NCBI RefSeq assembly: GCF_050624435.1
Contig: NC_134538.1
Location: 124,044,937-124,108,936, forward strand
Direction of reading: 5' to 3'
DNA from: Tenrec ecaudatus
Taxonomy: Eukaryota > Chordata > Mammalia > Afrosoricida > Tenrecidae
Length of the DNA stretch: 64,000 bases
The first letter of the stretch is position 1. Each line of letters opens with the position of its first letter. Below are positions 40,685 through 53,716 of the stretch, one piece after another. The position numbers were made by a program, and so were the translations under genes. The notes under the pieces were generated by a model, which was not told the origin of the DNA, searched no databases, and saw only the letters and a list, made by a program, of their open reading frames with translations.

Positions 40685-43038
40685 TTTTTTTTATTTGGGG
40701 GCTCTTACAACTCTGATAACAATCTATACATCAATTGTATCGAGCACACTTGTACATATGTTGCCATCATTCCAAAGATTTTCGTTATACTTGAGCCCTT
40801 GTTATCATCTCCTCTTTTCCCCTCGCCTGCCCTCACCTTCACCTCGTGAACCCTTGATAAATTATAAATTATTTTTATATTCATATTATACACCATCTGC
40901 TATCTCCCTTCACCCACATTTCTATTGTTCGTCCCCCGGGGTAGGGTTTATTTATATGTCGATTATTGGGATTGGTTCCCCCTTCTGCTCCCATCTTCTC
41001 CCTCCCCTCGTGGTATTGCAACGTCCATTATTGTTACTGAGGGATTTATCTGTCCTGGATTCTGTGTGTCTAGAGCTCTTACCTTTGCCAGTGCGCATGC
41101 TCCGGTCTAGCCAGATTTCTTTGTAAGATAGAACTGGGGTCAGAATAGTGGGGGTGGGGAGAAGGCATTAAAGAACTAGAGGAATGTGGTGAGTTTCATC
41201 AGTGCTGTAAGGCGCCCTGACTGGCTCGTCCCTTCCTTGTGACCCTATGTGAGGGGATGTCCAGTTGTCTAGAGATGGGCTTTGGTTCTCCATTCTGAAC
41301 CTCCTCATTCCCATCAAAATACTTGGTTATTTGGGGTCTGCTGATGCCCGTTACTTGGTCCTATCAACACCTCATGATCACACAGGCTGCTATGCTTCTT
41401 CCATGTGGGCTTTGTTCTTTCTGTGGTAGAAGGCCGCTTGTTTAATTTCAACATCTTCAGACCCCGGACGCTATATCTTCTAATACCCGGCGTCATCAGC
41501 TATCTTCACCACATTAGCTAATGCGCCAGTTTCTCTCCTGCGATCTTGTCAGGAAATTGAGCATCTTAGGATGCCAGGTTATTAGAACAAAGTGTCGTGT
41601 TGATGGAGGATATGAGTACAGGCCGATGTCTGCCGGCTATCTTTATACTTAATCTATAAATATATGTACATAGACCTATATCCCTAGCCTTAAGTATTCA
41701 TATATTTATATACGTACATGACATTATTTATACCTCTATCAATATCTTTTGCCTCCTAGTTTTTTCTTCTGTTTCCTTTAACATCCCCCCTGAACCACTA
41801 GCATGTTGTGCCATCAATTGGCTCTCTGGACCTCCTCTCGGCTACATTGCACTTGATTGAAGCCGACCAGGCAGTCTTTGCCCTCCTTACCATCAATTTT
41901 AGATCCCTTGTTGTTCCCTTGTGCCAGGGTTTTCTGACTTCCCCTCCCTATCCCCCGCCCACTCTTCAACTCCCTCCCCCACCCACAACCTTGGGATTCA
42001 TTGTTTTCTCCTCCAGAGTGTTTATCCTGCCCGTACTGTATAGATAGGCATGGGAAAGAAAAGAAAGAGGGAGGAGTAAAGCCTATGGAGAGTTCGAGGT
42101 CTGTCTGCTGACCCTTATGCATAGTTTCTGATTGGGTCTGATGCGGTGTAAGGTCTGCCCCCCGAGTCCAAAGTCTATTTTCAGAATTCTCGGGAACTTG
42201 GTTGCTCTGCTCCCCTTGCTGCTCTGTTGTGCTCCCTTAGGGTTACTCGCTGGAGTGAGGGGTCAGACTGGGCACAATTCCCCTACTGTGTCTCTGGTAC
42301 TGCCCCCCTTGGCTCTGTGGGTCAGTAAGGGCATGCCGTGACTTGTGGGTGAGCCAACCCTATGGTCCTCTCTGTACATTGGCTACTCCAAGTGGGAACA
42401 TCATCCTCAAAGCTTGGTGGGTCAGGATGCTGTCCACTCTCTCTCATTCTCTCTCTTTTTCCTTCTTTGTTTGCTCCAGCGTGGTCTGGTAAGACCTGCC
42501 ATTCTCCCCAGGCTTTATCTTAAGTGCATTCTCCTGGAGAGAGGGTTTGGCATAGCTGGAAAAGGGGTTGGCCTGGCCAACCAGACCTCTCTGTTCTTTC
42601 ACTGCTTCGTGCCAGTATGCTGCCCTCAAGGCCTGGTACAGCAGCAGGTTGAGGTCTGCTCCCTCTCGCCATCCCTTTCCTGTGGATTAGTCCCATGTGG
42701 ATTAGTCCCTGGTTCCCCTCCCCCCGACTTCGTCTTTCCTCCCTTGTTTTCTCTTGTCTCACCCTCCCTTCTTTTTCCCTTCTGTATGTTGGCAAGTTGG
42801 ATGCATCATTGCGCTTGGTCTGTCCCATGCCTATGTGCCTGTCTCTCAACCTGTAAATTATGGAATAAACGTTTTCTTCGGGTCCCACTGTGTTTTTTGG
42901 ATCTACCTCAGTGGACTCGTCTTGTACTTGTCCTTCTGTTCTTGGCTAACTTCTCTAAGCATAATTTCCTCCATCTTTTCCCAGGAGACAGTGTCTTTTG
43001 TGTCTCCATGCCTGTTTTTTAGTGATGAGTAGTCTCCC

Positions 43039-43071
<33 letters not shown>

Positions 43072-43235
43072 CAGAGTTACCCCATCCACTGTCTCTCGAT
43101 AGATTTCAGTTGTTTCCTGCCTTTTGTCAGTGTGAATGGTGCCGAAATGAACACTGGAGCACTGATGACTGGTCATAGTCTATTTATTACTTATTCTGGG
43201 TATATGTCCAATAAAGGGATTGCTGGTTTTAAAGG
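40685..43235 (-). mobile_element. 5'-truncated L1, unit 3
   Basis: Unit 3 copy of 6000-8567. Near 42684-42700 a local rewrite has replaced about 30 bases with a second copy of GTGGATTAGTCCC. The (GT)n is at 43040-43071. Confidence 0.85.
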
Positions 43236-43477
43236 TGCATGGGGCTGGAGAGGTATGCTGTTTTTGCCCCCAAAAGATGGCATACGGAGATGCCTGCGTG
43301 AGCACGTGCTGTGTCCCTGTGGAAGAAACATTCCCCTGTCTCCCACTAATCAGGTCTTTTTTGTGACACCATATTACACAATCTTTTCAGAACCTCTAAG
43401 TAGAAAGCTTGATTAGCAGTCTGACCTGGTAGAAAGAAGTCCAAATGCACTGTGCCCCTCACATCAGAAAAACAAAT

Positions 43478-43650
43478 GATGGCAACATATGTACAAGTGT
43501 GCTTAATATCATTGAATAGTGGGTTGTTATAAGATTTGTCAGAGACCCCGCCCATAAAATGATAAATAAAAATTAAGGATACAAGGAAATCATAAATATA
43601 AATAATTAGATTTATTATGGTAAAAAATAAAATATAAATGAGAATCGTCT
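43478..43650 (+). mobile_element. Short L1 3'-tail insertion in the mariner, unit 3
   Basis: Unit 3 copy of 8811-8982. Confidence 0.75.
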
Positions 43651-44289
43651 TGGTCTTTGATTTCTCTTGATGGGCATTTTTGGGATGAGGTGATGTTGGC
43701 TTCTTCCACTGACTTGATTGATGTTGGCTTTCTGGGTCATGAGGATAGCACCACGTCTCACCTCTAATGACCTGGGGGGAAAGTCTGGGTCACTTCGGAA
43801 CTGTTCTTTCAAAGCATGGCACGTTTCTACTGCACACTTTTCCTCAGTCAGTCACAACTGAGGAACACATTTTGTAGTGACCCTTCTCATTCCCAAATCT
43901 TCCGTTAAAGTTCACTGAACCAAGCACCGCTCTCCTCCAGACAACATCCCCATCTTCAGTGGTCTGTCATCCGTCTCAAGCACAAGTGCATGACTGTTGT
44001 CAGCAATTTCGTGAGTTCAGTGAGTTGACGGATGACCAGAATGAGTTCTGCCATCCATCGTCATTTCACTTTACTGAAACGAAAAAACCACTCCTGCGCT
44101 TGAGTTTCTGAAACAGTTCCTGGTGACCAGAGAGAACCTTCCCAAGCAACACCACTGGGGGCACTAACTCAGAGCGAGTCGCTCAATGCTCACCTGGCAG
44201 GAACAAGGCACACTAGGAAAGCTCTACTCGCCCAGCACCATTCCGGTGGTTGTTTTTTTGTTTTTTGTTTTTTTTTTATTACTCCCTCA

Positions 44290-44738
44290 TATGCATCAAT
44301 ACCTTAGATTAGTGAGCTGAAATGGACTGACATTGACCGTTCTGAATTGGAAAAGCATATGATGGACTGTGTCAGAAGTGATCCAGCAAGAGGAATGGAC
44401 TTGCAATCCTCTTCAGGAAGGACCTTGCTAACTCCGTGAAGTACAAGGCTATCTGTGATAGGAGTAGCTCTATCCACCTGCCAGGAAACCCACGACCGCT
44501 CTTAAGGTGTAGTTGTTCCCTCTGTTTTCAGCACCCAACCAATTGCAAGGGAGTTTCCTCAGCTGGTCTGCTTTGTCATCTGACGTCATCCTTTGCATGT
44601 GAGCCATTGACCTCTCCTGTCGCCTGCTGTCCGTGGGAGTCTCCAGCAGCCTGCCTCCTTGATTTGAATTGTCTCAGCCATCAGAATCTTGCTGTCTGAC
44701 CTGCCAGCCCTTCTTGGGTTGATCAGCCCTGCAGCTAG
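44290..44738 (+). mobile_element. RTE fragment copy c right part and tail, unit 3
   Basis: Unit 3 copy of 9622-10070, with the CRE and donor site kept. Confidence 0.6.
44581..44588. promoter_or_regulatory. CRE palindrome, unit 3
   Basis: Same perfect TGACGTCA at the same distance from the open frame. Confidence 0.45.
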
Positions 44739-44852
44739 GTGAGTGAGAAGAAGCCTAAAACCTAACACCACAGACAAAAAAAACTTGGCCTCTGCAACCA
44801 CAGTAGCCATTTCTTGTAGATGGACTGTTCTGTATATTCCTCTTCTCTACAG
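44739..44852 (+). other. Candidate 114-base leader intron, unit 3
   Basis: Same donor and acceptor as at 10071-10184. Confidence 0.4.
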
Positions 44853-44900
44853 AGTGCAGTCGTACACAGTGAGATATCCAAGAACGACTCCTCTGCAACC

Positions 44901-46280
44901 ATGCCTGGTGTGCATTATAAATTTGCCTCTAAACTCAACTACGACACCATCGTCTTTGATGGGTTCCACATCTCCCTGTGCGACCTGAAGGAGAAAATCA
45001 TGGGGAGAGAAAAGCTGAAAGCTTCTACCTGCAAACTGCAGATCAGCAAGGCGCAGACGAATGAAGAATACACTGATGACAATGCGCTGATCCCTAGGAA
45101 TTCTTCGGTGATTGTTAGAAGACTTCCTATTGGTGTTGTGAAATCTGCAAGCAAGACGTCTGGGATCAGTCCAACGGAACCAGCGATGGGCACTTTGCGA
45201 GCAATGCACGGCTCTTCTGCGTCCGTTTGTGCAGCCCAGCTGACCAAGGCTGCCAATCTGGCTGACGCCAATGCTTCTGAAGATGACAAGATTAAAGCAA
45301 TGATGTTTCAGTCTGCCCACAAGTATGACCCAATTAATTACCTGAAGAAACCTCTAGGTCCACCACCTCCTACTTACATCTGTTTCCAGTGTGGCAAACC
45401 TGGACATTATATTCACCATTGCCCGACAAAGGGGGAGAAGAACTTTGACGCTGGCCGTAGAATTAGAAGGAGCGCTGGCATTCCTAGAGCTTTTATGATG
45501 GAAGTGAAAGATGCTAACGTGAAGGGAGCGCTGCTGACCAGCTCTGGACAGTATGCAGTCCCCATCATAGATGCACAGGCATATGCCCTTGGGAAGAAAG
45601 AGAAGCCCCCCTTCTCCCCAGAGGAACCAAGCTCTGCCTCCACAGAAGAGGATCCGATCCCAGCGGAATTGGCCTGTCTCCTCTGCAAGGAGCTGATGAC
45701 TGACGCAGTGATCATTCCGTGCTGTGGAAACAGTTATTGCGATGAATGTGTGCGCACAGCACTCCTGGAATCAGATGAACATACGTGCCCCACGTGTCTT
45801 CAGAAGGAGGTCTCTCCCGATACTTTAGTTCCCAATAAGAATCTACGGAAGGCTGTTGAGAGGTTCCAAAATAAGACTGGCTATACACAAAGACTAAGAA
45901 ATGAGTTCCCTCCACCACCACCACTGATTCCAAGGCACCTACAACCTCTGAAGAGATCTCCAATATCCAAACCACAGGATCCTCTGATGAATCCAGCGAT
46001 ATCCTGCTCAACTCACCCAGCACCCTCAATGCCGTCATTGGCTTCCACACGATCTACCTCGGCTCCTCTTGCTCCTGGAGCTCCATCTTCTACCGCAGCT
46101 CCTGTTCCTGATGTAACTGCCACAGTGCTCATATCGGTCCATTCTCCTTCCTATTCACCATCACCCGCACATCCCAGAAGAGACAGAGGCAAGAGCCGAA
46201 GTTACCGGTCACGCTCCAGATCTCATGGATACCATCGATCGAGGTCAAGATCACCACGATATCGTCGACATCATTCATGA
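44901..46280 (+). CDS. RBBP6: RBBP6-like retrogene, DWNN-CCHC-RING protein (459 aa), unit 3
   Basis: Differs from unit 1 by a single base that I can find (K to N at LRKEF) and from unit 2 by two. Full set of domain residues and same stop. The frame is also open from 44820, as in unit 1. Confidence 0.85.
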   Translation: MPGVHYKFASKLNYDTIVFDGFHISLCDLKEKIMGREKLKASTCKLQISKAQTNEEYTDDNALIPRNSSVIVRRLPIGVVKSASKTSGISPTEPAMGTLRAMHGSSASVCAAQLTKAANLADANASEDDKIKAMMFQSAHKYDPINYLKKPLGPPPPTYICFQCGKPGHYIHHCPTKGEKNFDAGRRIRRSAGIPRAFMMEVKDANVKGALLTSSGQYAVPIIDAQAYALGKKEKPPFSPEEPSSASTEEDPIPAELACLLCKELMTDAVIIPCCGNSYCDECVRTALLESDEHTCPTCLQKEVSPDTLVPNKNLRKAVERFQNKTGYTQRLRNEFPPPPPLIPRHLQPLKRSPISKPQDPLMNPAISCSTHPAPSMPSLASTRSTSAPLAPGAPSSTAAPVPDVTATVLISVHSPSYSPSPAHPRRDRGKSRSYRSRSRSHGYHRSRSRSPRYRRHHS

Positions 46281-46657
46281 TGAGGATCTCCTCGAGCGTT
46301 TAGGGCACAGTCTGATACTAAACGGAGTGCTCCCCAAGGAGAAACAGAGCACCAATCTGCTCATCGACTCAGAAGAGCTCCACCACCTTATGCGCTAAAA
46401 GCTATTGCTGGGAGGAGTGTAGACGCGGTAGAAAAGGAGCGTTGCAGAGAAAGGGGAAATGCTGAGTGGTGTGAAAGTGCGGACAGGAATCTTTTCTGCA
46501 TCCAGAGCTACTAGAGACATCTCAGACATCTAGAGAACACAGAGGGGCTGAGGAAGATCAAACCGACTTCTTGTTCTCCCAAGTCGAGACGATGCTGCAC
46601 CTGTCCAAGATGATCCCATGGATGCAGAATCCACCGCTTATACATCGATAGCTCATG

Positions 46658-46805
46658 TGAATTATGGAAGGATGTGATGTACATTTGAAATCATAATGAA
46701 AAATTATGAAAATATTTAGAAAATAAAATAGAGTTAAAAATAAATAAAATAAAAAATAAATAAATAAAAACCAAAAAAATAAATAAATAAAATAATATCT
46801 GAGTA
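46658..46805 (+). mobile_element. A-rich L1-tail-like insertion with AATAAA signals, unit 3
   Basis: Unit 3 copy of 11985-12160; first AATAAA at 46722-46727. Confidence 0.55.
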
Positions 46806-46981
46806 AGACAAGAAAAATATATATAAGCCAAAGCCAAAAGGTGACAAGACTAAATGTAAAAATGATGGATCTACTGTATCCAGGGAAGAAAGATTAAAAC
46901 CTACTAAAGAATCTCAAGAGGTAGCAAGTGGAGGATGTGAGAAATCACCACAATCTGAACCTCCACTTAGAAAAGCCACAG

Positions 46982-48463
46982 ATTGATGGGATATTTTCCT
47001 TCATTTGCATTATTTGTATTTTTGTCTTTATACAATTATGATTATAGCCTCGCCACCTTATTAGAATTTGTTGGGCTTTTTTTATTATTCCTGATGGGTC
47101 GCCAACTGTGAAACGTTGGAGGAATGGATCCATAAGGAGATATCCTGGTACAAGGGGTAATGGGGATGCAGGGAAGGGGAAGGACCATAGCGAGGGAAAG
47201 GGGATTTGGGGACTAAACACTAAAGGACAGAGAGGGGAGGGAGCACTAGAACGGATTGTGTTTGAACAAGTTATTCTAAAGGCAAATTCACCATGGGAGT
47301 GCAGGGTTGCACGAAGATTGATTTGGCATCGATTGTATAATTCTCATTGACATGTCTGAACAACGGAGATGTTGAATTGAATGATATGTAATTTATGTGC
47401 CAATAAAATTGATGTCTGTTCTGTTATATTCTGTTTATACTCATTTTTATTAGGGTGTACCTCAGAAGTGCGTCACCATTGGGGCTCACTCTCTTGAAGC
47501 CGTGTTATTTGTTGCCTTATTTTCATTAAGTGAAAACCAAGGATGTTGGGCCCACAGGCAGAGAAATTAGAAAGGGCATTAGGGAGCGAGCATAGATACG
47601 GGTGCAGATAAGAGGGAGCTGATGTCAAGAAATCCAGGGAGGAAAGGAAGTTTTAGAAAGCATGTATGATTATGGAAGAAATTCCACAATTATGTTTGAC
47701 ATGATTGGATTATGGAATGATAGGACATGTAATGGCTCACGAGTTATAGCAAATTAAAGAAAAGGCATAGGTTCAGGTGTGGCTTTGGGGGTCCCACTAA
47801 ATGCTAGCTCCCACTTAAGAACAATTTGTTCTTAAACCATAACCCTGTTACATACTCACCTTCATGATGCGATCACTACAGATAAGGATTTGGTGAAGAA
47901 AGCAGATGGTAACATGGGAGAAAAATATAAAACGAAAGAAAAAGTGTGGAGAAAGATTTTTAATCGTTTTCATTGAAAACTTCTGAAGCAGAAGGACTGA
48001 AACAGGGAAAGCGTGTGAGCAAAACACAGAGTGGGACCTGAACATGAAAGGATGGATAGGCCCTAAAGCCCATTCATTATACTCCCTCGGGACCCCCATG
48101 CTCTGCTTCCCCTGCTGCTCCATTGCATGCCCCCACTGTTTGCTTCAGTGTACTGGGGCCAGCTCAGTGGTACATCCCCCCAGGTGTCTCCATTGCTGTC
48201 CCGTGTAGGGCCATCGGTCAGTGCAGGATGTCGCATCCCGCCGTGCGGGCAGCTGTATGGTCCTCTCTGTACAATGGTCCCTTCGAGCCATGCTATCGTC
48301 CTCGGAGCTTGGTGGACCCAGGTGTGCTCCACTCCGTCGTTTTTTCTCCTTCCTTTAGCTTGTCTTCCTTCTGGAAGTGTTGTGGTAGGTCACTTCCTTT
48401 CCCACAACAGACGATCTCCTTTCATTTTCTGTGTACTCTCTTCAAATGTGGGGGTCGTGCTAA
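46982..48463. mobile_element. Compound L1-derived insertion block, unit 3
   Basis: Unit 3 copy of 12331-13800, with an 11-base insertion near 47325 that repeats ATCGATT-type flanking sequence. Confidence 0.65.
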
Positions 48464-50208
48464 TTCTGAAGCAGAGTGAACTGAAAGAACTGAAACAGGG
48501 TAAGCATGTGACCAAACCTGACCATGGAAAGATGGCTAGGACCCCTGCCAAGGACGGCATTCCACCAGCTAAGACGATCAAGATCAACAGAAAAACTGGG
48601 GAGCAATATTGGAGGTACAGAGGATATAACTAATATCAAAGAACCCTCTGAAGAACTGACGTCAACATCCAGGAAAGTTAACCAGGAAAAAGTCCAAGGA
48701 AAGGTCAGGCAGAAGTAAGTGGAACTGAAGGATCCAGCTCCCCTCTAGGGGTGGATTATACTCCTAGATGCTCAGCACGTGGCCGTCCTCTGCAGAAACC
48801 AGATGCAAAAGGACTGTCACTAAAACTGTGGGAGAGTTTAAGGATGACAATAGAGCTCCTGCTGAAGATGTTATTAATATGATTTGGTTCCTCAACCCAA
48901 AAGGGATCAAGATGACTTTGGATCTGGAGAAGAAGATGATGTTAAATATACACAACCAACATGAAGTCTAGGAAAGCCTGTCGTATTATTTAAAGCAAAC
49001 TAAAGTTTGGCACTAAGACTGAAAATAGAGTCAAGTATAAGGACAAAACGAGTGACCAACGTCAGAGGAAATTCAGATTCAGTAACTCAAAGAAGTGAGT
49101 CGTAAAACAATGCATGAGATTGGAAGTTCCAATAGCTCTACATCTAGTGAAAAGGGACAAACCAAAGATCGGGATTATTGGATCTTGGCAAAGGGAAACC
49201 CTGGGGAGGGCAAAAGTAGCATCAGCCAGAGAGAGAGAGAGTCATGTAGACCGTCTGAATGAAAACGTGACATTTAAAAATCTGTCTGAACCGACTAAAT
49301 AGACTAGAACTTCATGTAACCATGAATCCATTCATGGCTCCTTACATAAAAACTTCATGCCCCATAAAGACAAAAAAAAAAAAAACAACTAAGACCACAG
49401 AGATTATTCAAGTTCCAAGCGCAGGGTGGGAAGAAGTGAGTCAACAAGAAGACTCTCCTCCGCGGAATAAATATTCTGCATCCCCACAGAAAGAGAAACC
49501 GCAGATGAAAGGGATTTGCCTCAGATGGGAACAGCAGCCCTCCACCCCCACCCCCACCCCCAAAAGTCATTGAAGTCTCTAGAGTCACAGAAAACTTCAT
49601 GATCACGAAGCTAGTTCAGATTCTAAAGATGCTAAGGTGAAGAGACAAAGTCTGTAGATACAAACTATAGAGATCATGACAAGCATGTGTCAGAATCAAG
49701 GGATTATAGTCCAGTAGCAATAAATTACTGCATATCCTTAACCCACCAGACACACACATTGAAAGAGAGCGAGTTGTTGGGCAAATTGACAAGAATTCTA
49801 TCAAACCTAAGCCCTAGTTAAGCTAGTCCTCTTGATTTTCCTCCGACTTAAGGAGAGAAAATTTGATCCAGATTACAATGAAAATGACAGGGAAAGTAAT
49901 GTATTTGTACAAGAAGAAGCATCAGGGGGCAATGTGAAGGAACTGAAAGAGAAAGTGATGGAGGAAGCAAAGAGAGTGCGGACACTGCACAGTGGGTCGG
50001 TTAGGTGGGACCAGGAGTCACAGTCAAAGCAGTCCAAGTAGAAGCATAGCCCTTCTGGAAGCCAGACCCAAAGCCACAGACGCAGCGCAAGCTCAGCAGA
50101 AAGTCAACTCAGTAAGAAGACAAAGATGCAGAGAGAAACGGAGGAGCACGGAAACATGAAAAGCATTAGAAACATAAGGATAACAGAATGTCAGGTGAAC
50201 AGATACAT

Positions 50209-50460
50209 GGGATGGTGTAAGATGTGGCAAATAATAATATATAATATAAACGTAAGGCTTCCTGGGAGGGAGGCAAGAACACAGAAGGGATAAAGGGGAG
50301 CTGAGATCAAAGACTTCAAGAAGAAAGACAGATCATTGAAACTGATGGTGGTAGAATTTGAACAATTATACTTGATCTAATTGAAATATGGAGTGTTACA
50401 ATATCTGTAAGAGCTCACAATAAAATGATAAGAAAAAATAAAATGAAAAAAAAAAAAGAA
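50209..50460 (+). mobile_element. L1 3'-tail insertion, unit 3
   Basis: Unit 3 copy of 15550-15800. Confidence 0.7.
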
Positions 50461-50972
50461 ACGTGAGAAGCCTGCAGGGACTGGAGCAGAATTGGAAAAA
50501 AGCGAAGAACAGAAACACAAGAAGAAGTCAACACAGACAAAGGAGGAGGGGAAAGATGAGAGAAGTGACATCTGTCACTGTGTAAAAGGACAGATTTGTT
50601 CATTGTCTAAATTGCAAAGTCTTCTCTATCGATTTTGTTATAATGTGAGGAAATTCAAACCTTGTAACTCAGGACATGGACAGTCCTTGCTGCACTTAAA
50701 ATATTGCCGCTTGATTACTTAATTTTTCATGAGAGCTTTGTAACACGAACTTTTGTACTGAATTGTGAGTGGTGTCCACGTAACATGAGAGGTGTGGCCA
50801 GGACCTATGATTTTAGCCACCATTCATCAGTTGGGGCGGAGTTTACTGTGCGGTGAAAGTTTCCCATTTGAACTGTTTTAATTGCCGGGCAGAAGCTGAT
50901 ATCTGTTTTAAAATAACTGCAGAAGGATTTGCGGTAGTCATTGCCAGCCCCGTTGTGTTGCTTTTGGATTAC

Positions 50973-50978
50973 AATAAA
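50973..50978 (+). terminator. Parental RBBP6 poly(A) signal in the retrocopy, unit 3
   Basis: Same AATAAA as at 16315, with the same A-rich end. Confidence 0.75.
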
Positions 50979-51017
50979 ACTTTTCCCTAAACGTAAAAAC
51001 AAAGCAAGAGAGAACAA

Positions 51018-52235
51018 ACGTGGTTGTTAGGTATCGGCAAGTTAGTTCCAACTCACAGCGACCCAATATGGGCCACAGAACAAAACATTCCCCGGTCCTG
51101 CACCGCCCTCAGCTGCTAGTGGAGCCCACTGCTGCAGTCACTGCATCAGTCCGTCTTGTTCAGGGTCCTCCTTTTACAGGCTGCCCACGACTTTATCAAG
51201 CTTGGTGTTCTGTTCCAGCGTCTGATCTCTGCGGATAACATATTCATGTGACAAAGCCCATGAGAAGTCTTGCCATCCTTGTCTCTAAGGAGCATTCTGA
51301 CTGTACTTGTTCCTAAACAGATGTTTGTTCGGCAGAGTCCATTGGACTTTCGATATTCTTCACCAGCTTCACAACAAATACATCGATTCTTCTTCGCTCT
51401 TCCCTGCTCTAGCCCAACGTTCACAGGCAGGTGAGGCCATGGAAAATACCATGGCTTGGGTCAGGCCCACCTCCCTCCACAAAGTAACCTCCTTGCTGTT
51501 CAACACTGTACGCGGCACATTTAGTCTCTGTGATGCATCACGTGCTCTCCTAACTGTTTCTATTGATCTTGACTGTTTCTCTTGTTCCGTGAGCATTGAT
51601 TGTGGATCTAAGCAAGATGAAATCCTTCACAATTTGCGTCTTTTGTCCATTGATCATATTGGCCCAATTGTGAGCATTTGGGTTTTCTTTACAGTAAGTT
51701 GTAATAAATGCTGAAGTTCTGTGATACTTGATCTTCATCAGCAAGTGCCTCCCTTCCTCACCTTCAGGAAGCAAGGTTGTGTTGTCGCAGGTTGTTAAGG
51801 CATCTTCCCCCAGTCCTGATGCCACATTCTTTTCCATAGAATGCAACTTCTGTGATGATTTGCTCTGCACGCAGATTGTATAAGCATGGTGAGAGGGTTC
51901 AGCTGTCACACACACCTTCCTCAATGTTAAACCCCGTGGTATTTTCTTGTTCTGTTCACACAGCTGCCTCGGAAGCTAGGTTCTGTATGAGCATGATGAA
52001 GTGTTCCGGAATCCCCATTCTTCTCAAAGCTATCCGTATTTCTTGTGAGCCACACAACCGAATGAACGCCTTTGCATAAGCAGTAAAACACAAGTAAACC
52101 TCGTGTAACACAAATTGTTTGGTCACAACGAGATCTAAGGAAGCACTGGTAGAGGATGATAAATGGGCCAAGAAATGAAACGTGGGGTCCAGCGCACAAC
52201 TGAGATGATCCTAAGGAGTGACTGTACAATTTCAT
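51018..52235 (-). mobile_element. RTE-type LINE, 3' part with reverse transcriptase, unit 3
   Basis: Unit 3 copy of 16359-17575, with the same blocks and breaks. Absent from unit 2 (truncated) and not reached in unit 4. Confidence 0.8.
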
Positions 52236-52349
52236 GGGATAAATAAAAAAACAGGCAAACAGTGTAGTACGCTCACCTCTTTCACAGAGTCAAGAACAGA
52301 GAGGGAGAAAGTATCCTCCAGCAGGTGTATATTGTCTTTGGGTTAACAA

Positions 52350-52755
52350 GCCCCATCCATCACAGTCTATCGCATAAGGAACAAGTTGGACAGTGTCTTA
52401 GCCCTAGATATACAAGGCACGATGGGGGAGAAAGCTAATAGTAGTACTGGGGCAGGCAGAGGAAACTGACTGTCCCCCGAGTGGGGAGAACAATAGAAAC
52501 ATGATGTCTGCTCCCATGCTGAAGGGCTGCCTGCCACATAATGAATGACCAGCCATGTGCTTGTAAGGGGTTCCACTAAGGTAGCACTATTATGGGAGGA
52601 TTTTGTGGGGATGGTTTTTAATTAGGAGAATGTGTCTAGGACTCATCTCCAACTCAAAAATGTGAAGGCCTCCCTCCATCGAAATCCGGCCTCCCAGGAT
52701 TCAAGAGTTTGTCCACATACACCCTCCTCCTGGTGCCCAGTTCCCCACATTTCCC
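52350..52755 (+). repeat. LTR-like repeat B, unit 3
   Basis: Unit 3 copy of repeat B. It keeps a short segment near 52530-52550 that unit 1 repeat B has lost and that improves the match to repeat A, so repeats A and B are truly homologous. Confidence 0.4.
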
Positions 52756-53214
52756 GCTTTTAGAGTACATTTTAAATTCAAAAGGGTGACGTGGCTTGTT
52801 TCGGTACCACTTTGCCTTCTATGGAAGCAGCATGTGACGGTGCAGGCAACGAACAATGACACTGAGTCGCACAGTCAGACAAGAACCTAACACATGGAAA
52901 CTGCTTGAGGTAAAAATTTCCTTTCTCAGCTGATTGATGTCCAATGAGACATGTTCCTTACATCCCTGCAAGTGATTTACAATTAAAGTCCAGCTATGTA
53001 TACTGATATTATACAGATCAGGAATTATGCCCCCAAATTCTAATGTTTAAGTTCGTTTTAGCATCAATTGATGTTGAAAGTCCATTTTTATACCTTCTAG
53101 CAAATCAACAGTATGTTGTATTCGTCCAGTCACTTTTGCATAAATTGTCCAGTTCTGATAGATTCCTGGATTGCCTCTCAGGCAACATCAGTGAGATAGT
53201 GAAAGTTTTTTGTG

Positions 53215-53716
53215 CCACCTGGCCAAGAAACACATGTGGGATTAATAGAAGGCCGAAGAGATAAATGGCTGAGTGAGCCTCAACTTTCTTGTTGTCGAGC
53301 CATTTGCTCTGTGATGGTCAGAACAGGGTGCAGCTGCCTTGGTCAGTTCCCTGCTTCAGCTGGCAAGGCTCACTTCCTGCAAGACATCACTGAGGAGAAG
53401 CCACATGGACCTACCCCAATGCAGCCCCGGGTGCTAGAGCAGCCGTGTGGAGACCCTGTCAGCGTTGAGATGTTTACACATTCACTTACACATTTGTCTT
53501 TCCTCCTGCATTTGGCATCATTCCGCGTGTTTTGTGAGATGGAGAAGGACTTTATGGATCGGTGTTGGACATATGGGTTAGTGTTGGACTTGTGGGCTTG
53601 GGCAGCAATGGGTTGGATTGTGTTCTTCGTGTGCACTTAACCTTTATGTAAAACTCTCTTATACATGAATTTCTGTGGATTTGGTTCTCTGCAGTACCCT
53701 GACTAACACAGTCAGC
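53215..53716 (+). repeat. Interspersed repeat ending CCCTGACTAACACA, unit 3
   Basis: Unit 3 copy of 18541-19040. Confidence 0.4.

Larger units (their letters stand above)
40554..44289 (-). mobile_element. Mariner transposon with nested L1, unit 3
   Basis: Unit 3 copy of 5869-9621, with the same ends and nested L1 pieces. Confidence 0.85.
46281..51012 (+). pseudogene. RBBP6: Decayed 3' part of the RBBP6 retrocopy, unit 3
   Basis: As in unit 1, complete to the parental AATAAA at 50973-50978. A short in-phase loss near 49860 and an 11-base insertion near 47325 (inside the inserted block) are private to this unit. Confidence 0.88.
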
